Below are positions 1 through 9,308 of a stretch of DNA of 64,000 nucleotides, piece by piece; positions within the stretch are counted from its first letter, which is position 1; every line of letters begins with the position of its first letter. Source of the DNA: Phytomonas francai (taxonomy: Eukaryota; Euglenozoa; Kinetoplastea; Trypanosomatida; Trypanosomatidae); NCBI GenBank assembly GCA_001766655.1, contig MJCC01000001.1:1073532-1137531 (forward strand), given 5' to 3'. The notes beneath the pieces were generated by a model. The model worked only from the letters and a program-made list of their open reading frames with translations, had not been told where the DNA came from and made no database searches. The position numbers and the translations under genes are program-made.

Positions 1-106
1 CCACACATGCCACCTTCGCGCGATTGGTTGTCCCTACCGCCCAAACCACCATCCCCTCTTCCTTGGAAATTGCGCTAGACACTTCTGTGCAAGGTATGGA
101 TTCCAT
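1..106 (-). CDS. Partial YjjX/PRRC1-type inosine/xanthosine triphosphatase (N-terminus only)
   Basis: Only the first 35 codons lie inside the window; the gene continues past the left edge. The ATG is at 106-104 and a second in-frame ATG is at 52-50. The visible peptide contains VGTTNRAKV, which resembles the N-terminal TTNPAK-type nucleotide-binding strand of YjjX-family non-canonical purine NTP phosphatases; these hydrolyse ITP/XTP to keep them out of nucleic acid. An in-frame stop lies 7 codons upstream of the first ATG (130-128). A sense-strand pyrimidine tract (plus-strand purines 171-197) followed by the first AG at 162-161 gives a 54-base leader, typical of a trans-spliced kinetoplastid gene. 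Ham1/ITPA proteins share a similar TTNxxK start, so that family is the main alternative. Confidence 0.5.
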   Translation of the reverse strand, partial: MESIPCTEVSSAISKEEGMVVWAVGTTNRAKVACV

Positions 107-944
107 TAATCCTATTGGGTATATTTTTTATGCTGGATTGTTATCTTTGCCTTTTCATTTCTTCAAAATAGAAGCAAGAAGAAAAAGTAAGGGAAGGTCA
201 ACAGGGTATAAAGAGCTACCCTATGGGGATAAAGAGGCTATCCTAATTGTCTTCAGGATTTCATTTTTTCCAAAAAAAAAAAAAACGGTCCAAAGATATT
301 TAGAAAAGAATCGCATTGAAATTCACAACACAGCAACTACCTATCCGTCCATATACAGATAGATAGATAGATAGATATATACTCTAAAGATAGTAAAAAT
401 GCATTATAGGTTCCGATTCATCAGAAAACTCACAATTTTAAATAGCCTTTAGCGTCTTAATCCACTAATCGAATCGTAACCAAGACGAGTCCCACTTCTA
501 GTTTCACCATAAGTATAATCAAAAAAAGGTAATTTAGATTGAATGAGGAACACTAGACTACATTCCATCCTCTTGCTCATGAACATGAAAAACAGGATGT
601 AAACACATTTGAGTGCTTATGTTAAGGTAAATATCATACTCAGACGCAGCTGTATGGGTAACCCTAAACTTTATACAAAAGGGAGACTAAGCGTATCAGG
701 CACTATGTTGGTAAAAAAAAAAAGGGAAAAAGATGAAATACATGTCTTTCTTCCTGTTGCCAACACTTTTTCATTTCATAGGCTTTCGCTTGCACTATTT
801 ATTTCCCGTCAACATTTCTGTAAACTGATATGAAAGTAGAGAAAACGCATTCTTTTTTTTTTTTAAGGGGGGAGGAGAAGGAAGGGGAAAAGGGAATTTG
901 CTCTTGTTTGCGCACTCGATTTAGGTGCCTATAAACGATCATCC
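107..944. other. Spacer between YjjX-like gene and RAB6
   Basis: AT-rich DNA with no convincing gene. It holds the presumed trans-splice acceptor of the YjjX-like gene (tract 171-197, AG 162-161), an (AGAT)5 microsatellite at 357-376 and short A/T homopolymers. Short plus-strand reading frames here lack coding character. Confidence 0.6.
357..376. repeat. (AGAT)5 microsatellite
   Basis: Five perfect AGAT units read directly from the sequence, in the spacer downstream of RAB6. Confidence 0.9.
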
Positions 945-1736
945 TCAACAGCACCCGCCCCTAGAATTTCCACCCCCGCTGCTCCCGTCGGCGTCGCTCC
1001 TCGCCAACCTCTCCCCTGCCGTGCGCATTGTGGACGGGGTGACCAAAAACGCATTCGGCGGCATTCCGAAAGTGCCCCCTCCCGCACTCCCCCCTGCCGT
1101 CGCCTCAGCCGCGGCCCCTGCCTCGCTGACGCCATCCCCGCTCATCCCCCCGAACGACGCGATATCGCCGGAGACCGGTCCCGGCAGGGCCTGCGCGACG
1201 CTGCGGAAGAGCCCGCGGACGTTCGTGCCGGTCTTCGCGCTGACCTCCATGAACCGCGCGCCCCTCTCCCCCGCCTCGCGCGCGGCCTCGTCGCCGCTCA
1301 CCTCGCGCGCGCCGGCGTCGGCGAGGTCGATCTTGTTTCCGACGAGGAAGACGACGACCTCGGGGCCGCGGCCGGCCCGGACGTCGTCGACCCAGGTCAG
1401 CCCCGCCAGGAAGGAGGGCCGGCTCGTCACGTCGTAGACGACGACCGCCGCCGCGCTGTTCCGGATGTAGCCCGGGACGAGGGCGCGGAAGCGCTCCTGC
1501 CCCGCCGTGTCCCAGATGTGCAGCCGCACCACGTGCCCCTCCAGCCCCACCGCCTTCGAGAAGAAGTCGACCCCGATCGTGGACTGGTAGCTCGCGTCGA
1601 AGGCGTCGTAGATGAAGCGCGCGATCAGGCTCGTCTTGCCCACCGACTGGTGGCCGAGCAACACGAGTTTGTGCTTCACCACGGGAAGCCCGGCCCCGGC
1701 CCCGTCTGACGCGGGAACGGAGGAAGACACTAACAT
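945..1736 (-). CDS. RAB6: Rab6-family small GTPase
   Basis: Rab6 proteins are prenylated GTPases that act at the Golgi in retrograde and intra-Golgi transport. The 263-residue frame starts at ATG 1736-1734. It has the P-loop GHQSVGKT (28-35), a switch I region ending TIGVDFF, the switch II motif [10 protein letters not shown] (75-84), NKID (134-137) for guanine recognition and SAK (166-168). The ends of the GTPase domain, such as [15 protein letters not shown] and [14 protein letters not shown], read as Rab6 rather than another Rab. The C-terminus GGCC is a geranylgeranylation signal. The hypervariable tail, a Gly/Ala/Ser-rich stretch of about 80 residues, is longer than in animal Rab6 (about 208 residues in all). 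A C17 tract sits three bases before the ATG on the sense strand. GC-rich like its neighbours. Confidence 0.93.
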   Translation of the reverse strand: MLVSSSVPASDGAGAGLPVVKHKLVLLGHQSVGKTSLIARFIYDAFDASYQSTIGVDFFSKAVGLEGHVVRLHIWDTAGQERFRALVPGYIRNSAAAVVVYDVTSRPSFLAGLTWVDDVRAGRGPEVVVFLVGNKIDLADAGAREVSGDEAAREAGERGARFMEVSAKTGTNVRGLFRSVAQALPGPVSGDIASFGGMSGDGVSEAGAAAEATAGGSAGGGTFGMPPNAFLVTPSTMRTAGERLARSDADGSSGGGNSRGGCC

Positions 1737-2556
1737 AAGGGGGGGGGGGGGGGGGCTTGGCTTGGGTTGGGTTGGGTTGAACCTCAGGTCTTTGCTAAGT
1801 GTAACACTGTGTACGTGTATAGGGGCGTATGAGGAAAATAAGGGAGTGAGGGAGGCATTTGAGATGGGACGGGCCCCATGGGGGTAAGAGTATAGTGGGG
1901 ACCCACCATATGGAAAATATCACGGCAAAGACACGATAAAGGTATGAGTTGTTGTTGTTTTTAAGTTCGCCTCGCAACGGTTGTTGGTGTTGGTAGAGTA
2001 GTTCTCCTTTATCGGAGGCATGATTTTAGGGTGCACGTCGCATTACCCTTTTCTTTCTACCAAGATTCCGCGAGAGGAAGTGAAATCCACTGATAATGTT
2101 TAAACTTAGCCAAAAAATACTAACCCCCTCTTTCCCCTAATTCCTCCCCCGAAGCAATACAATATCAATAAATTGGTATAACAACAACAACAAAAGCGGT
2201 TGAAATAGACACCCTTTCGCAAGCCTATCAACTCACACAACACTTCTGGTGATGCTTCGCTTCGCAATGCCCTTGGAGGCCCTCAAGCTTGTGAGTCGAC
2301 GAAAGCCTTTTCCCTAAGATTGCTCACCAGGTATGTACATTTTAGTTACTTTTACTACAAGTACACACTCGGCGAAAGGGAATGACCAGGGTTATTAGTA
2401 AACCTGTGCAACTTCAAAGAATACCGTTCGCGTATCCGAAGCGACCTATACGAAAAATAATAAAGAAGATCCTTTGTCAAGTGCATCATTTCTTTTTCAC
2501 TTTCTCTGAAAGGTATTTCATCACTCAAACCTTCTTTTTTTTAAGCACCCTCAGCA
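1737..2556. other. Spacer between RAB6 and the SRP9/14-like gene
   Basis: Contains the RAB6 leader. On the sense strand a pyrimidine tract (about 1860-1827) is followed by the first AG at 1808-1807, giving a 70-base leader that includes the C17 run. Plus-strand TTGGG repeats flank the G run (1756-1780). The rest is AT-rich and I see no gene in it. Confidence 0.55.
1739..1755 (+). repeat. G17 homopolymer (C17 in the RAB6 transcript)
   Basis: Seventeen consecutive G on the plus strand, next to TTGGG repeats at 1764-1779, so this strand could form a G-quadruplex. In RAB6 sense orientation it is C17 ending three bases before the start codon. Confidence 0.85.
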
Positions 2557-2934
2557 TTACCGTTTTCCCCTTTTTCCCTTCTTACCGCTTTTAGCGTTTT
2601 TAGTACTAGCATTGTTTTGCGGCGCGCTCACGGTGGGTGGCGGCGGTAAAGAAGGGACTTCCACCTCTGGATGACTCGTCTTCACGGGTACGGAGTCTGC
2701 CGTGCAAAAGCTAACGAAATCCTGCACAAGACTCTCCACCAGCTTGAGCTGACCCTGATGGCTGATGGAGGTCGTGTAAGTCGTTCGTCCGTCTGTGCAT
2801 TTGATAACGAAGGTCTTCGTATGGCTATGTGGTCGAAGACGGAGCATTAGACGAGTCCGCTTCACTCCACCCCGATCGCGGCGCTCGTGGAGGGTCCTAG
2901 ACGCCTTGATAAACTCATTCAGCTCCAACTTCAT
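2557..2934 (-). CDS. SRP9/SRP14-like Alu-domain protein of the signal recognition particle (candidate)
   Basis: 125 residues from ATG 2934-2932. The first ~75 residues follow the SRP9/14 alpha-beta-beta-beta-alpha pattern: an amphipathic helix (NEFIKASRTLHERR), a basic strand TRLMLRLR, then VIKCTDGRTTYTT, and a final helix KLVESLVQDFVSF. The K-x-TD followed by Y-x-T resembles SRP9, while TDG-x-x-x-x-TTSI also resembles SRP14. The tail is Pro-rich and ends in a basic stretch KKGKRGKR, as seen in plant SRP9 and in SRP14. SRP9/14 bind the Alu end of SRP RNA and slow elongation. A textbook sense-strand tract (plus-strand purines 2997-3021) and TTTTACAG acceptor (AG 2990-2989) give a 54-base leader, supporting the start. 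Family assignment rests on motif reading only; an unrelated small RNA-binding protein is possible. Confidence 0.5.
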   Translation of the reverse strand: MKLELNEFIKASRTLHERRDRGGVKRTRLMLRLRPHSHTKTFVIKCTDGRTTYTTSISHQGQLKLVESLVQDFVSFCTADSVPVKTSHPEVEVPSLPPPPTVSAPQNNASTKNAKSGKKGKRGKR

Positions 2935-3523
2935 ACCCCTTTGTTTATTATTATTAAGGTGCAGTTATTCTTTTTTTTTCCCTTACTTCTGTAAAATGAA
3001 GAGCGGAAGAAGAAAGAAATCTATAAGTTAAAGACACTAAAATACCTTAGAAATATAAAAAGGCGAAATGGCAAAACAGATTGGTAATATCTGTGCTCGA
3101 TAGCCCCCATGAAAAGTGGTGTCATAGCTTGTATTGCAAAAAAAAAAAAAGAAGCATCCTTACATGTCTAAAGCCAGTGGCTTCAGGCCTTTTTTAAAGA
3201 AGAATTTCAGCACACATACACAATTTACACACGCAACACTCGTTTTGGATTTTGCAAATGTGTTAATTATTTTACATGCCTAAATCTCATCAAAAAACAA
3301 AAGGTGATTCAGAAAGAGCAAAAAACAACATGGGTTTACATGAAATCTACTCTAGTCAGAATAAAGAAAATAAAAACACGCGTATTCTTCACATTTGGCG
3401 ACGATATACTCAAAAGAGGAATCTAAGTTGTTTTTCCGCTTTCAGAGTGTGTGCATGTGAATGTGATAAAATTAAATTATAAAACAGGGAAGTGAGGAAG
3501 GAACTAATATTTTCAGCCCCATT
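2935..3523. other. Spacer between SRP9/14-like gene and NEK kinase
   Basis: AT-rich, with A runs at about 3139-3150. It holds the acceptor for the SRP9/14-like gene (AG 2990-2989). Nothing else recognised. Confidence 0.6.
2989..3021 (-). promoter_or_regulatory. Putative trans-splice acceptor, SRP9/14-like gene
   Basis: On the minus strand a tract of mostly C and T (3021-2997) leads into TTTTACAG, with the AG at 2990-2989, 54 bases before the ATG. Confidence 0.6.
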
Positions 3524-5050
3524 TTATCCGTCATCCACCTCGAACTCATCATCCTCGTACTGCGCATTCCATCGCTCTTCCTCCTCCTCCTCCTCCTCCG
3601 CGCCCAGGGCATCTTCATTTTGGTGAGTTTCCTCCGTTGTCGCCTTTATGGCCTCCTCCACCGCGTCCTCTCCAAAAACTGCGCCGTAGTATCGCCTGCC
3701 CTGCACAAGAACGTTGCGTGGGATGTCAACCAGATGCCTCCGCGCGTACGAACTGCGCAAGATACGCCGAAAGGTCGGCCGCGCCGTCGGCTGCACCGTC
3801 AGCATCGACTGCACGAGCCCGCAGAGCTCGCTGGAGTAGACCCCCACGAGCTCCTCACGCGCCTCCAGCCTCGGACAGCGGGCCTCCAAAATTCGCGGCA
3901 GAAGCCTCTGCAGGGTGCTCGCCTGAAAGGGCCTCTCGAGGGCCATCAGCTCGTACAAGACGACGCCGGCGGACCAGACGTCCACGCCGGCGTCGTACGC
4001 GCGCTCCTGGAGGAGCTCCGGGGCCATGTAAAAGGGCGACCCGCAGGCCTCGCTGAGCTTCCCTCCAATCGCGCCCAGCCGCGCGGCGGTGCCGAAATCG
4101 CCGATCCGCAGGGTCCGGCCATCCGCGAGGAGGAAAAGGTTCTGCGGCTTCACATCGCGATGCAGGACGCGCTGCTCGGCGTGCAGGAAGTAGAGCGCCA
4201 TGCACAGCTGAAGAAGGATCGACGCGATAAACGACTCCGTGAAGTAGGTCGAACCCCCGCCCCCCTTCATCGCGTGGGCGAAAGGGGGCAATCCGGGCCC
4301 CCCTTGCTGGAGGTTCTCCAGATTGAACGCCAAGTCTCGCCCTCCACAGTACTCGGTGATGATGTACGCCATGCGATTGGCCTCGTGGTAGTCGAGAAAC
4401 TGCAAACAGTTCGGATGCCCTATGGAGCTTCGTAGGATGTTCACCTCATTCCGCAGACTTTCCATATCCTCCTCTCGATTACACATCGTTTGGAAGTTGA
4501 TATCCTTAACCACCACCAGCAGAGGCCCACACGACGCCGAAGAAGAAGAAGAAGAAGTCAACTGGGAAGTATGCAAAGAAGAGGAGAAAATGGGTCCGGG
4601 TTCTTTCGATTCCAGCTTTCCCTTCTGCCTATAAAGCGTCGCGCAGCCGTAGCTACCTTTTCCAAGAATATTTTCCCTCTGTAGATTCCACTTCAGACCT
4701 GAGGCCGTGGAGAAGTTCAAGCTCTCAGCAGAGGAACTCGCAAGAGCCCCAGGCTGGGGAGATTTAGCAAATTGATTCGTTTGGTTCTTTTTTCCCGCTT
4801 TCTTTTCTTCTTCAGCATGGCGCTCGCTTGCCTGCTCCGCGTGCTCCATCCAGGGTAAAATATCATTGCCTGTGGCACTATTCGGTCTGAAATTTGGCGG
4901 AGGCCTGTCGTAGTCATCCTGTAAAAAAGTAGGAATTTCTACCTTCATGTCTTTCCTCCCAGCCGTGGGATGATCCAAAGCGAAAGGGGCCTTTTCCATG
5001 TGACCAGTCCCGCCGTCACCAAGAACGAGGTGCTCAAAATTAGTACTCAT
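3524..5050 (-). CDS. NEK-family serine/threonine kinase
   Basis: 508 residues from ATG 5050-5048. A TTG-started frame reaches 5071 but an ATG is expected. The first ~118 residues are a charged, probably disordered leader. The kinase domain then shows glycine loop GKGSYG (130-135), a VVVK lysine (182), an E in the C-helix (202), HRDVKPQN (297-304), DFG (318-320) and APE (343-345). DFGTAA and GSPFYMAPE fit the NEK group, which acts in cilium/basal body and cell-cycle control; trypanosomatids have many members. A Ser-rich insertion (about 146-175) splits the N-lobe, and a Gly-rich loop (about 249-269) precedes the E helix. The tail is very acidic, with a run of glutamates near residue 490. The sense-strand tract (5250-5220) and AG 5211-5210 give a 159-base leader. 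Confidence 0.85.
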   Translation of the reverse strand: MSTNFEHLVLGDGGTGHMEKAPFALDHPTAGRKDMKVEIPTFLQDDYDRPPPNFRPNSATGNDILPWMEHAEQASERHAEEEKKAGKKNQTNQFAKSPQPGALASSSAESLNFSTASGLKWNLQRENILGKGSYGCATLYRQKGKLESKEPGPIFSSSLHTSQLTSSSSSSASCGPLLVVVKDINFQTMCNREEDMESLRNEVNILRSSIGHPNCLQFLDYHEANRMAYIITEYCGGRDLAFNLENLQQGGPGLPPFAHAMKGGGGSTYFTESFIASILLQLCMALYFLHAEQRVLHRDVKPQNLFLLADGRTLRIGDFGTAARLGAIGGKLSEACGSPFYMAPELLQERAYDAGVDVWSAGVVLYELMALERPFQASTLQRLLPRILEARCPRLEAREELVGVYSSELCGLVQSMLTVQPTARPTFRRILRSSYARRHLVDIPRNVLVQGRRYYGAVFGEDAVEEAIKATTEETHQNEDALGAEEEEEEEERWNAQYEDDEFEVDDG

Positions 5051-5843
5051 GCTTTGCAATAATAATAACAAAGAACTCTACCCCAAAACCTATTATTTAG
5101 GATCTATTATCTCCCAGTAATATTTCTTGTACGAGAAATATCGGGTGTTGTGTTGGTCTGTTGTCCTTTGAAATAAAAAATATTCCAAAATATTAAACGA
5201 TTCGACCAACTTGACGGAAATAAAGGGAAGAAGAACAAAAGGAGAAAACGTTGTTTCTTTCCGATAAAGCACACACACACACGCACACACGCTCCCAGTC
5301 ATAGCGTAGCGAGTTATTCTTTATCAATCTAAAAAAAAAACGCCCACATACCCATGGAAAAGGGTGAAAGAACTATACATAGAAGTCAGTTTGTGGCCAT
5401 ATTCTGCGATAATAATGTGTTTTACATTTATACTGGACTTAGCACTACGATTTTAGATACGCGCGTGTGCATTTGTATCCGTTTATTTTCTCATATACAT
5501 TAAGATAACCATTCCCCTCATTTATCCCTCCCTCGAGGCCATGTGTCTACAATTTCCTGATCACACTTTTGTCGTTGTCATTGCATGGAGGATGAGGAAA
5601 TACAAAATACCTTTTTTCTTTCAATTTATACACAGAAAATGATCGTAACAACAAAATCTAAAAATAACACCGTGAAACGCTATCATAGAAATAATACATA
5701 GGTTTTACCAAATAAAATGAAAGAGACGCGAAAAGAAATATATCCAACTCTGTGATAAGCAAGGCATAATGAAGGAAGGAACACAAAACCCTCCCAAACT
5801 TCCCCTTCGTCGCCGCTGAAGATACATGAATCGATCAAACATG

Positions 5844-5875
<32 letters not shown>

Positions 5876-5959
5876 TATGTGTGTGTATATATACTAATAC
5901 TAATATGAAATACCTTTCTTAGCAACTCTTTTTCATTACTTTATTAAGCTTCAACATTT
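5051..5959. other. Spacer between NEK kinase and SNAP genes
   Basis: AT-rich. Contains the NEK acceptor (tract 5250-5220, AG 5211-5210), a (CA)-type repeat at about 5271-5289 and a long TA microsatellite at 5844-5869 followed by TG/TA repeats. No gene seen. Confidence 0.6.
5844..5869. repeat. (TA)13 microsatellite
   Basis: Perfect TA alternation, continuing as an imperfect TA/TG repeat to about 5893, within the 3' flank of the SNAP gene. Confidence 0.9.
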
Positions 5960-7303
5960 TTAGGCATATCTTTCGAGGTGGTCAAGCAAGTTTTGGCGGC
6001 ATCGAACGGTTAATTCATCGAAGGCAAGGTTCGACTGCGTTGTCGCGTACGACGTGTACATGTTGAGTGCTATATCAAACGAATTCAACGAGTTGTTATC
6101 AAACGCCTGCAGAATGCTCCGCATCAACTCATTTTCCTTGCCCTTCTGAAAGCCCTTATCCATCGTCTGATAGCGATCAAAGATCTTTTTCGTGTAATAA
6201 AGGCTATTAAAGTAGCTATCCTCGTCACCAAAGCCGCGGACGAGCACGCATAGAGTGGCGTAGAGGTAGTACTTCGTGGCGGGAAGGCCGCAGGCCGTGC
6301 ACCGCGCCTTTTCCACAAACAGCAACTCGGCCTTTTCGTACTCCTCGAGCTCGGTGTACAGAATCCCCAGACGATCCTGCATGTTCGAAACAAAGCTCTT
6401 ATACATGTCGAGGAACCTCCGCGAGCTCGCGTCCGTGGGGAGGGGCCGAACCGATATCGTCGAGGACGCCCTCTTGTCGCCTTTCACGGGCGACTCCGCA
6501 TCCCCGCCTCCGCCGTGCTTGAGGTCGGCATTTCGGAAGGGCTTCTCCCCACCCGCGCGTTTAAAGGTCTCGATTGCGGTCTCGTAAAGCGGGATGGCGG
6601 CGGCGTGGTCGTTGAGGCGATGATCCGTGAGCTCCGCGGCCTCCTTGCGGCATCGCGCGGCCTGCCAAAGGAGCGGCGGGAATCCCCCGCGGCGGTTCTC
6701 CTCGTGGCGGCTGTTCGTCCCGCTCCGCTCGTAGCTCTCCGCGAGCCGCAGTAGCGCCTCCACGGCGAGCGCGGGGTGGAGGGTCTTGAGGTTCTCGACG
6801 CACTGGGTGAGCGTCATGCGGGCCTCGTCCTCCGCGCTGCCCTTGAAGGCGCTGTTGATGAAGGTCGCGTGCAGGAAGCTCTTCGCCGCCGCGTCGGGGT
6901 AGCCCGCGACGGCGAAGAGCGAGCCCGTCGCGAAGAAGGTGTCCCGCAGCGAGAGCCAGTCCTCGCAGCAGACGAGGCCGTCCGTCAGGAGCTTCGCCTC
7001 GGCGGCCTGGAAGGTCTCGGAGGCGCGGCGGAGCACCCCCTCGAGCGCGTCCGTCTTCTCGACAGCCCCCCCAGACCACCGCGCCGCGGCCATCACGTCC
7101 TCGAGAAGGCCCTGGCAGCCCGCGGCGCGCGGCCCGGACCCTCCCCAGCCCGCCGCCTTCCCGCAGGCCATCATCGCCATCAGCGCGCCCTCCTCCGGCG
7201 AGCCCGCCGCGGGGTCCTTTTCGCGCGCACCCGCCAGGGCGGGCTCCGGCCCATCGGCCGGCCCGTTCGGGGCCGCCATCGCAGCGGGCACCGTCGTCGA
7301 CAT
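5960..7303 (-). CDS. SNAP: Alpha-SNAP family (NSF attachment protein) TPR-like protein
   Basis: SNAP proteins bind SNARE bundles and recruit the ATPase NSF, which pulls SNAREs apart after membrane fusion. The frame is 447 residues from ATG 7303-7301; alpha-SNAP is usually about 295. The SNAP core is seen from residue ~120: FFATGSLFAVAGYPDAAA, the ALLRLAESYERSG and AIPLYETAIETF helices, EYEKAELLFVEKA (321-333), and the C-terminal MRSILQAFDNNSLNSFD...RCRQNLLDHL, which matches the SNAP C-terminal helical bundle. Extra length comes from an Ala/Gly-rich N-terminal extension and a low-complexity insertion at about 251-296. Gamma-SNAP is the main alternative. Acceptor tract 7448-7432 and AG 7425-7424 give a 120-base leader. 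Confidence 0.82.
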   Translation of the reverse strand: MSTTVPAAMAAPNGPADGPEPALAGAREKDPAAGSPEEGALMAMMACGKAAGWGGSGPRAAGCQGLLEDVMAAARWSGGAVEKTDALEGVLRRASETFQAAEAKLLTDGLVCCEDWLSLRDTFFATGSLFAVAGYPDAAAKSFLHATFINSAFKGSAEDEARMTLTQCVENLKTLHPALAVEALLRLAESYERSGTNSRHEENRRGGFPPLLWQAARCRKEAAELTDHRLNDHAAAIPLYETAIETFKRAGGEKPFRNADLKHGGGGDAESPVKGDKRASSTISVRPLPTDASSRRFLDMYKSFVSNMQDRLGILYTELEEYEKAELLFVEKARCTACGLPATKYYLYATLCVLVRGFGDEDSYFNSLYYTKKIFDRYQTMDKGFQKGKENELMRSILQAFDNNSLNSFDIALNMYTSYATTQSNLAFDELTVRCRQNLLDHLERYA

Positions 7304-7915
7304 CGATACCGGGCTCCGAGAAAGAGATAGATGCTTAGAATATAATTAGGTACGGGTTGAAATAGCTAGATCGGTCCCTTCAAAGGGGTAAAACGTTCCT
7401 CGTGAAAACAATACTTGGATAAACTTATGAGGGTGGAGAGGAGGAGAGCTAAGCTGTATCTAGGACTCCAGAACCAGCCAATTCTGGCGCCAACACAAAG
7501 GAAGGGGAAAAAATGTCAACAGTGGAGGGAATCGGATTGAGAAAAATGACCGTAAAGATACCAAACTGAATATTCACGCCGTTTGTCAAGGAACCTATAA
7601 TAGTTATAATTACAGATAAGTCAGGTATCGATTCATACAAGGAAACGGAAATCCCTTGTGGCAATACGCTTCTCCTCCCTCCTCTTTTACTAAAGGGATA
7701 GCGAGGAGCCTTTCCCCTGCGCAGATGACAGTTTGCTATCCATTAAATTGAGAATCTGGCAGGGAAAAAGCGAAGCTCCAGGCAAAACACTTGCCCGGTA
7801 TACAGGAAAGAGAGGGAAGGATAGGAGGGTATTTGGCGCGGTTGTGGGTTGGCGAGCCTACCATTGCCACCACTGTTACGGTTGTTATATTTATTATTAA
7901 GGCTGTTAATCGAAT
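7304..7915. other. Spacer between SNAP and exosome subunit genes
   Basis: Holds the SNAP acceptor (AG 7425-7424). A 71-codon minus frame at 7664-7449 has no recognised domain and is probably not a gene. No RNA gene seen. Confidence 0.5.
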
Positions 7916-8779
7916 CTACTCCAAGGGAACATTACACTGGCGGAAGAATTCAAACAAAAAATTCGCGCCACGCTCCGCGAGGGTCACCATCGTTGTGAGT
8001 TGCTGCGGCGAAAGCGAAGGCGCGTCGGGGAACCTCTTTTTAAAATGACTCGCAAGAAGTCCGCCTGTGGCTTTGGGGTTCGTAAAAACAAACGTCCCGT
8101 GTGCGAGGCAACTCCACGAGGTCGCGGGCGCGCCCTCCTGCGCGGGCCCACCCCATTCGCCCGCGCGGAGCCCCTCCTCCTCCGCCGTCGGGTCCAACAG
8201 AAACTCTAGCCGCGAGGACGACGAAAGCGACGAGGGGGAGGGGCCCGCTCCCTTCTCCTCCTTTTCCCCACTCGGGAGAAGCGCGGCAACGGCGACCGCG
8301 GCCATGGTCGTCCGGCAGGGAAGCCCCGCACTCAACAACGCGCACATGACGGCGTTGACGACGACCGCGAGGAGGCCGCCGTCCTCCGTCATCACCACCA
8401 CGTCCACGCTGAGCACCGCGTCGGGAAAGCGTTCAGCGAAGAAGACCGCCTCGATCGCGCGCTCGACGACCCCGACGAGTTCGTTGGCATCGAGCTGCTG
8501 GGCCCGCACGCGGGCGCGCTCGAGCTGGTTGATCCGCTCGCTTCCCCCGCTAAAGGGGGGCGAGGCCGCGTGCAGGACGCGAACGCGCAGGCGGCAGCGG
8601 GCGAAGTCCTGCTCGAACGATTTCGCCGTTGTCGGGCCGTGGAGGGCGACCAGCGCGCTGCTCCCACCCTGCGAAAACCAGCTGCTGCCGTCAAATTGCG
8701 TGAGCTCACCCACGCGAAGTTCCTTCGCGCGCATCTCCAGCGCTTGCCGGCCATCCCGCCGCTTATAATGCTCTTCCAT
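7916..8779 (-). CDS. Exosome core subunit, RNase PH fold (RRP41/RRP46 type)
   Basis: 287 residues from ATG 8779-8777; a longer TTG-started frame is discounted. RNase PH-like subunits form the six-member ring of the RNA exosome. Seen here: RRDGRQ (7-12), the QFDGSSWFSQGGSSALVALHGP strand-turn-strand (28-49), and TEDGGLLAVVVNAVMCALLSAGLP (131-154), which matches the conserved DGG and Asn-containing helix of the family. The C-terminus is a TMVTLAERGANFLFEFF helix. The catalytic arginines and aspartates of bacterial RNase PH are not evident, as expected for an inactive eukaryotic subunit. A low-complexity, acidic insertion occupies roughly 171-230. Which of the RNase PH-type subunits this is cannot be settled by eye. 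A T-rich sense tract (8911-8893) and AG 8889-8888 give a 108-base leader. Confidence 0.78.
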   Translation of the reverse strand: MEEHYKRRDGRQALEMRAKELRVGELTQFDGSSWFSQGGSSALVALHGPTTAKSFEQDFARCRLRVRVLHAASPPFSGGSERINQLERARVRAQQLDANELVGVVERAIEAVFFAERFPDAVLSVDVVVMTEDGGLLAVVVNAVMCALLSAGLPCRTTMAAVAVAALLPSGEKEEKGAGPSPSSLSSSSRLEFLLDPTAEEEGLRAGEWGGPAQEGAPATSWSCLAHGTFVFTNPKATGGLLASHFKKRFPDAPSLSPQQLTTMVTLAERGANFLFEFFRQCNVPLE

Positions 8780-9308
8780 TCCCAACCGATACAATTAATG
8801 TTATGCTAGGATAGCTATCGATTGAGACGATTACTGGTATTCGAAATAATAGGATGCTTCGTGTTACACGTAAAAGTGGCTGAATTCCTTCAGATAAAGA
8901 AAAAAAAAAAATGAGCACCCTTCCACTAACGCCTGAGCGGAAAGGGGTTCAAGAAGGCACTTATCTACTATCCTGGTATGATTTGCCTTCGATGAGCGAG
9001 AAGTCCCGAAAAAGAGGGAAAAATCCTAAATAGGCCCGGAAGGTTGGAAAAGGAAAGTTCGATGACGCATGGATTTCGTCAGATGAAGATAATAAGCATC
9101 GAAAAATATACAGGCATCCACACAATGGACTTGAAATTTAAAAAATGCACCCTTCGCCTGTCTTCCCGTATGGAGTTTCTTCACACCTGCTCATGATCTC
9201 TTGACATCATGCTTTGCTCCCTTCTCTCCCCCTCGATAACAGTATTTCCTTCCTACAACACAGACACTTCTCCTTCCCCCCACCCCCACCCCCACACCGC
9301 CCGTTATC
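8780..9308. other. Spacer between exosome subunit and gap-interrupted gene
   Basis: Contains the exosome gene's acceptor (AG 8889-8888). A short tRNA-like string near 8936-8955 was inspected and rejected for lack of a cloverleaf. Nothing else seen. Confidence 0.5.

Noticed and set aside
24..362. 112-codon plus-strand frame at the left edge
   Set aside because: Opposite strand to every neighbouring gene. It overlaps the YjjX-like N-terminus and its acceptor, and lacks coding character beyond that.
3620..4435. 271-codon plus-strand frame opposite the NEK kinase
   Set aside because: Antisense shadow of a complete kinase domain.
7449..7664. 71-codon minus-strand frame between SNAP and exosome genes
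   Set aside because: Short, hydrophobic and without a recognised domain; not distinguishable from chance in AT-rich DNA.
8930..9010. tRNA-like string (GCCTGAGCGG followed by GGTTCAAG)
   Set aside because: A and B box-like words are too close and no cloverleaf can be folded.
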